Positions 7,451 to 7,950 of a stretch of DNA of 7,950 bases are shown here, piece by piece. The translations under genes were made by a program, and so were the position numbers. The notes below the pieces were generated by a model. The model was not told the origin of the DNA. It made no database searches and saw only the letters and a list, made by a program, of their open reading frames with translations. Numbering within the stretch: the first letter of the stretch is position 1; each line of letters begins with the position of its first letter. The DNA comes from an uncultured bacterium. Lineage in GTDB: Bacteria; Bacillota; Clostridia; Christensenellales; Borkfalkiaceae. The stretch spans positions 1 through 7,950 of the forward strand of contig CAKXBD010000098.1 in assembly GCA_934871445.1 (NCBI GenBank), written 5' to 3'.

Positions 7451-7950
7451 TTAACCCTTGACGGCACCGAGATATACGCCGTCCTTAAAGAATTTCTGGA
7501 AAAAGGGATAGATACAGAGTATAGGCAAAAAGCCCGTAATCGTCAGTGCCATGCGCAGCGTTTCCTGCGTCACACCCCCGCCCGTAATCTCGATGACCGA
7601 CGAATCGATTTGAGCGAGATTATTGAAATTAATCATGATGTAATATTGCAAGGTCCAAAGCGCGGAATGAGCTTGGTCAATGTAAATCATGACGTCGAAC
7701 CAGTTATTCCAATGCGCGACCATGGTAAAGAGTCCGATAGACGCGACGACGGGTGTAGAGAGCGGCAGGATAATGGAAGTAAACAACCGCATTTCCCCGA
7801 TTCCGTCCACGGTCGCCGCCTCCTGTATCTCCGCAGGAATACCGAGGAAAAACTGCTTGAAGATGAGGATATTCCAAGCGCTTACGATATTGGGCAGAAT
7901 GAGCGCCCAAAAATTATTCAGAAGATTGAGCTCCTTAATGACGAGATAAT
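7451..7950 (-). CDS. Carbohydrate ABC importer permease, LplC/YtcP type (5' end missing)
   Basis: This is one of two membrane subunits of a CUT1-family sugar importer; it would form the channel and contact the cytoplasmic ATPase. The reading frame is open to the right window edge and ends with TAA at 7453-7451. About 165 residues are visible, roughly the C-terminal half of the usual 290-300. The key evidence is the EAA loop, read as IPAEIQEAATVDGIGEMRLF followed by a Leu-Pro-Leu turn (7841-7760), which is the ATPase-docking motif of this superfamily. Hydrophobic segments flank it: one before the loop (LILPNIVSAWNILILKQFF), one after it running into AHWNNWFD, and one near the C-terminus (ALTITGFLPILCIYPFFQKF). 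The tail FFKDGVYLGAVKG is typical of the LplC/YtcP subgroup. A GTG at 7810-7808 lies within the EAA loop and is not the start. The binding-protein gene follows after 32 bp. Family assignment is firm; substrate is unknown. Confidence 0.94.
   Translation of the reverse strand, partial: YLVIKELNLLNNFWALILPNIVSAWNILIFKQFFLGIPAEIQEAATVDGIGEMRLFTSIILPLSTPVVASIGLFTMVAHWNNWFDVMIYIDQAHSALWTLQYYIMINFNNLAQIDSSVIEITGGGVTQETLRMALTITGFLPILCIYPFFQKFFKDGVYLGAVKG

Noticed and set aside
7438..7453. A/T-rich run (AAAAATTTTT then TTAA) between permease and binding-protein genes as a terminator or promoter
   Set aside because: There is no GC-rich stem before a T run, and no convincing -35/-10 pair fits in the 32-bp gap. 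It is more likely a spacer before the ribosome binding site.
7704..7910. 68-residue minus-strand open frame within the permease region
   Set aside because: It is out of frame with the permease, whose EAA loop reads through this stretch in the correct frame.

Overview
The window is one dense block of six genes, all on the minus strand and read from right to left. No gap between genes is longer than 32 bp, and no RNA gene, mobile element, CRISPR array or intrinsic terminator is visible. Base composition is roughly balanced by eye. The strong Shine-Dalgarno sites, lipobox signal peptides, CUT1-type sugar importer with an LplA/YtcQ-like binding protein, and Big2 domains suggest a Bacillota organism, probably an uncultured gut-type Clostridia. 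The taxon is inference.

Layout in transcription order: (1) 7950-7451, C-terminal half of a carbohydrate ABC importer permease of the LplC/YtcP type, cut by the window edge; (2) 7418-5658, lipoprotein solute-binding protein, the receptor of that importer; (3) 5638-4286, secreted protein with a concanavalin-like (laminin-G/DUF1080-type) domain, two Big2 Ig-like domains and a C-terminal Gly-Gly-Cys/hydrophobic/basic tail; (4) 4293-1771, 840-residue lipoprotein with a PKD domain, an F5/8 type C (discoidin) domain and a six-hairpin (alpha/alpha)6 glycosidase-like domain; (5) 1766-975, small secreted protein that is essentially one concanavalin-like domain; (6) 961-1, N-terminal part of a lipoprotein with an acidic Ser-rich linker, two X2-like beta modules and the start of another beta domain, cut by the left edge.

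The junctions are an 8-bp overlap, a 4-bp gap in which the upstream stop codon is part of the downstream ribosome binding site, and gaps of 13, 19 and 32 bp. This points to one co-transcribed operon. Genes 3 to 6 would place glycan-binding and glycan-cleaving proteins on the cell surface. The importer in genes 1 and 2 would then take up the released oligosaccharide. It reads as a Gram-positive polysaccharide-utilisation locus whose glycan cannot be named from this sequence. The ATPase, the first permease and any regulator are not in the window. The most unusual points are the Cys-containing C-terminal tail of gene 3, the unassigned catalytic family of gene 4, and the number of accessory surface proteins for a single recognisable enzyme.
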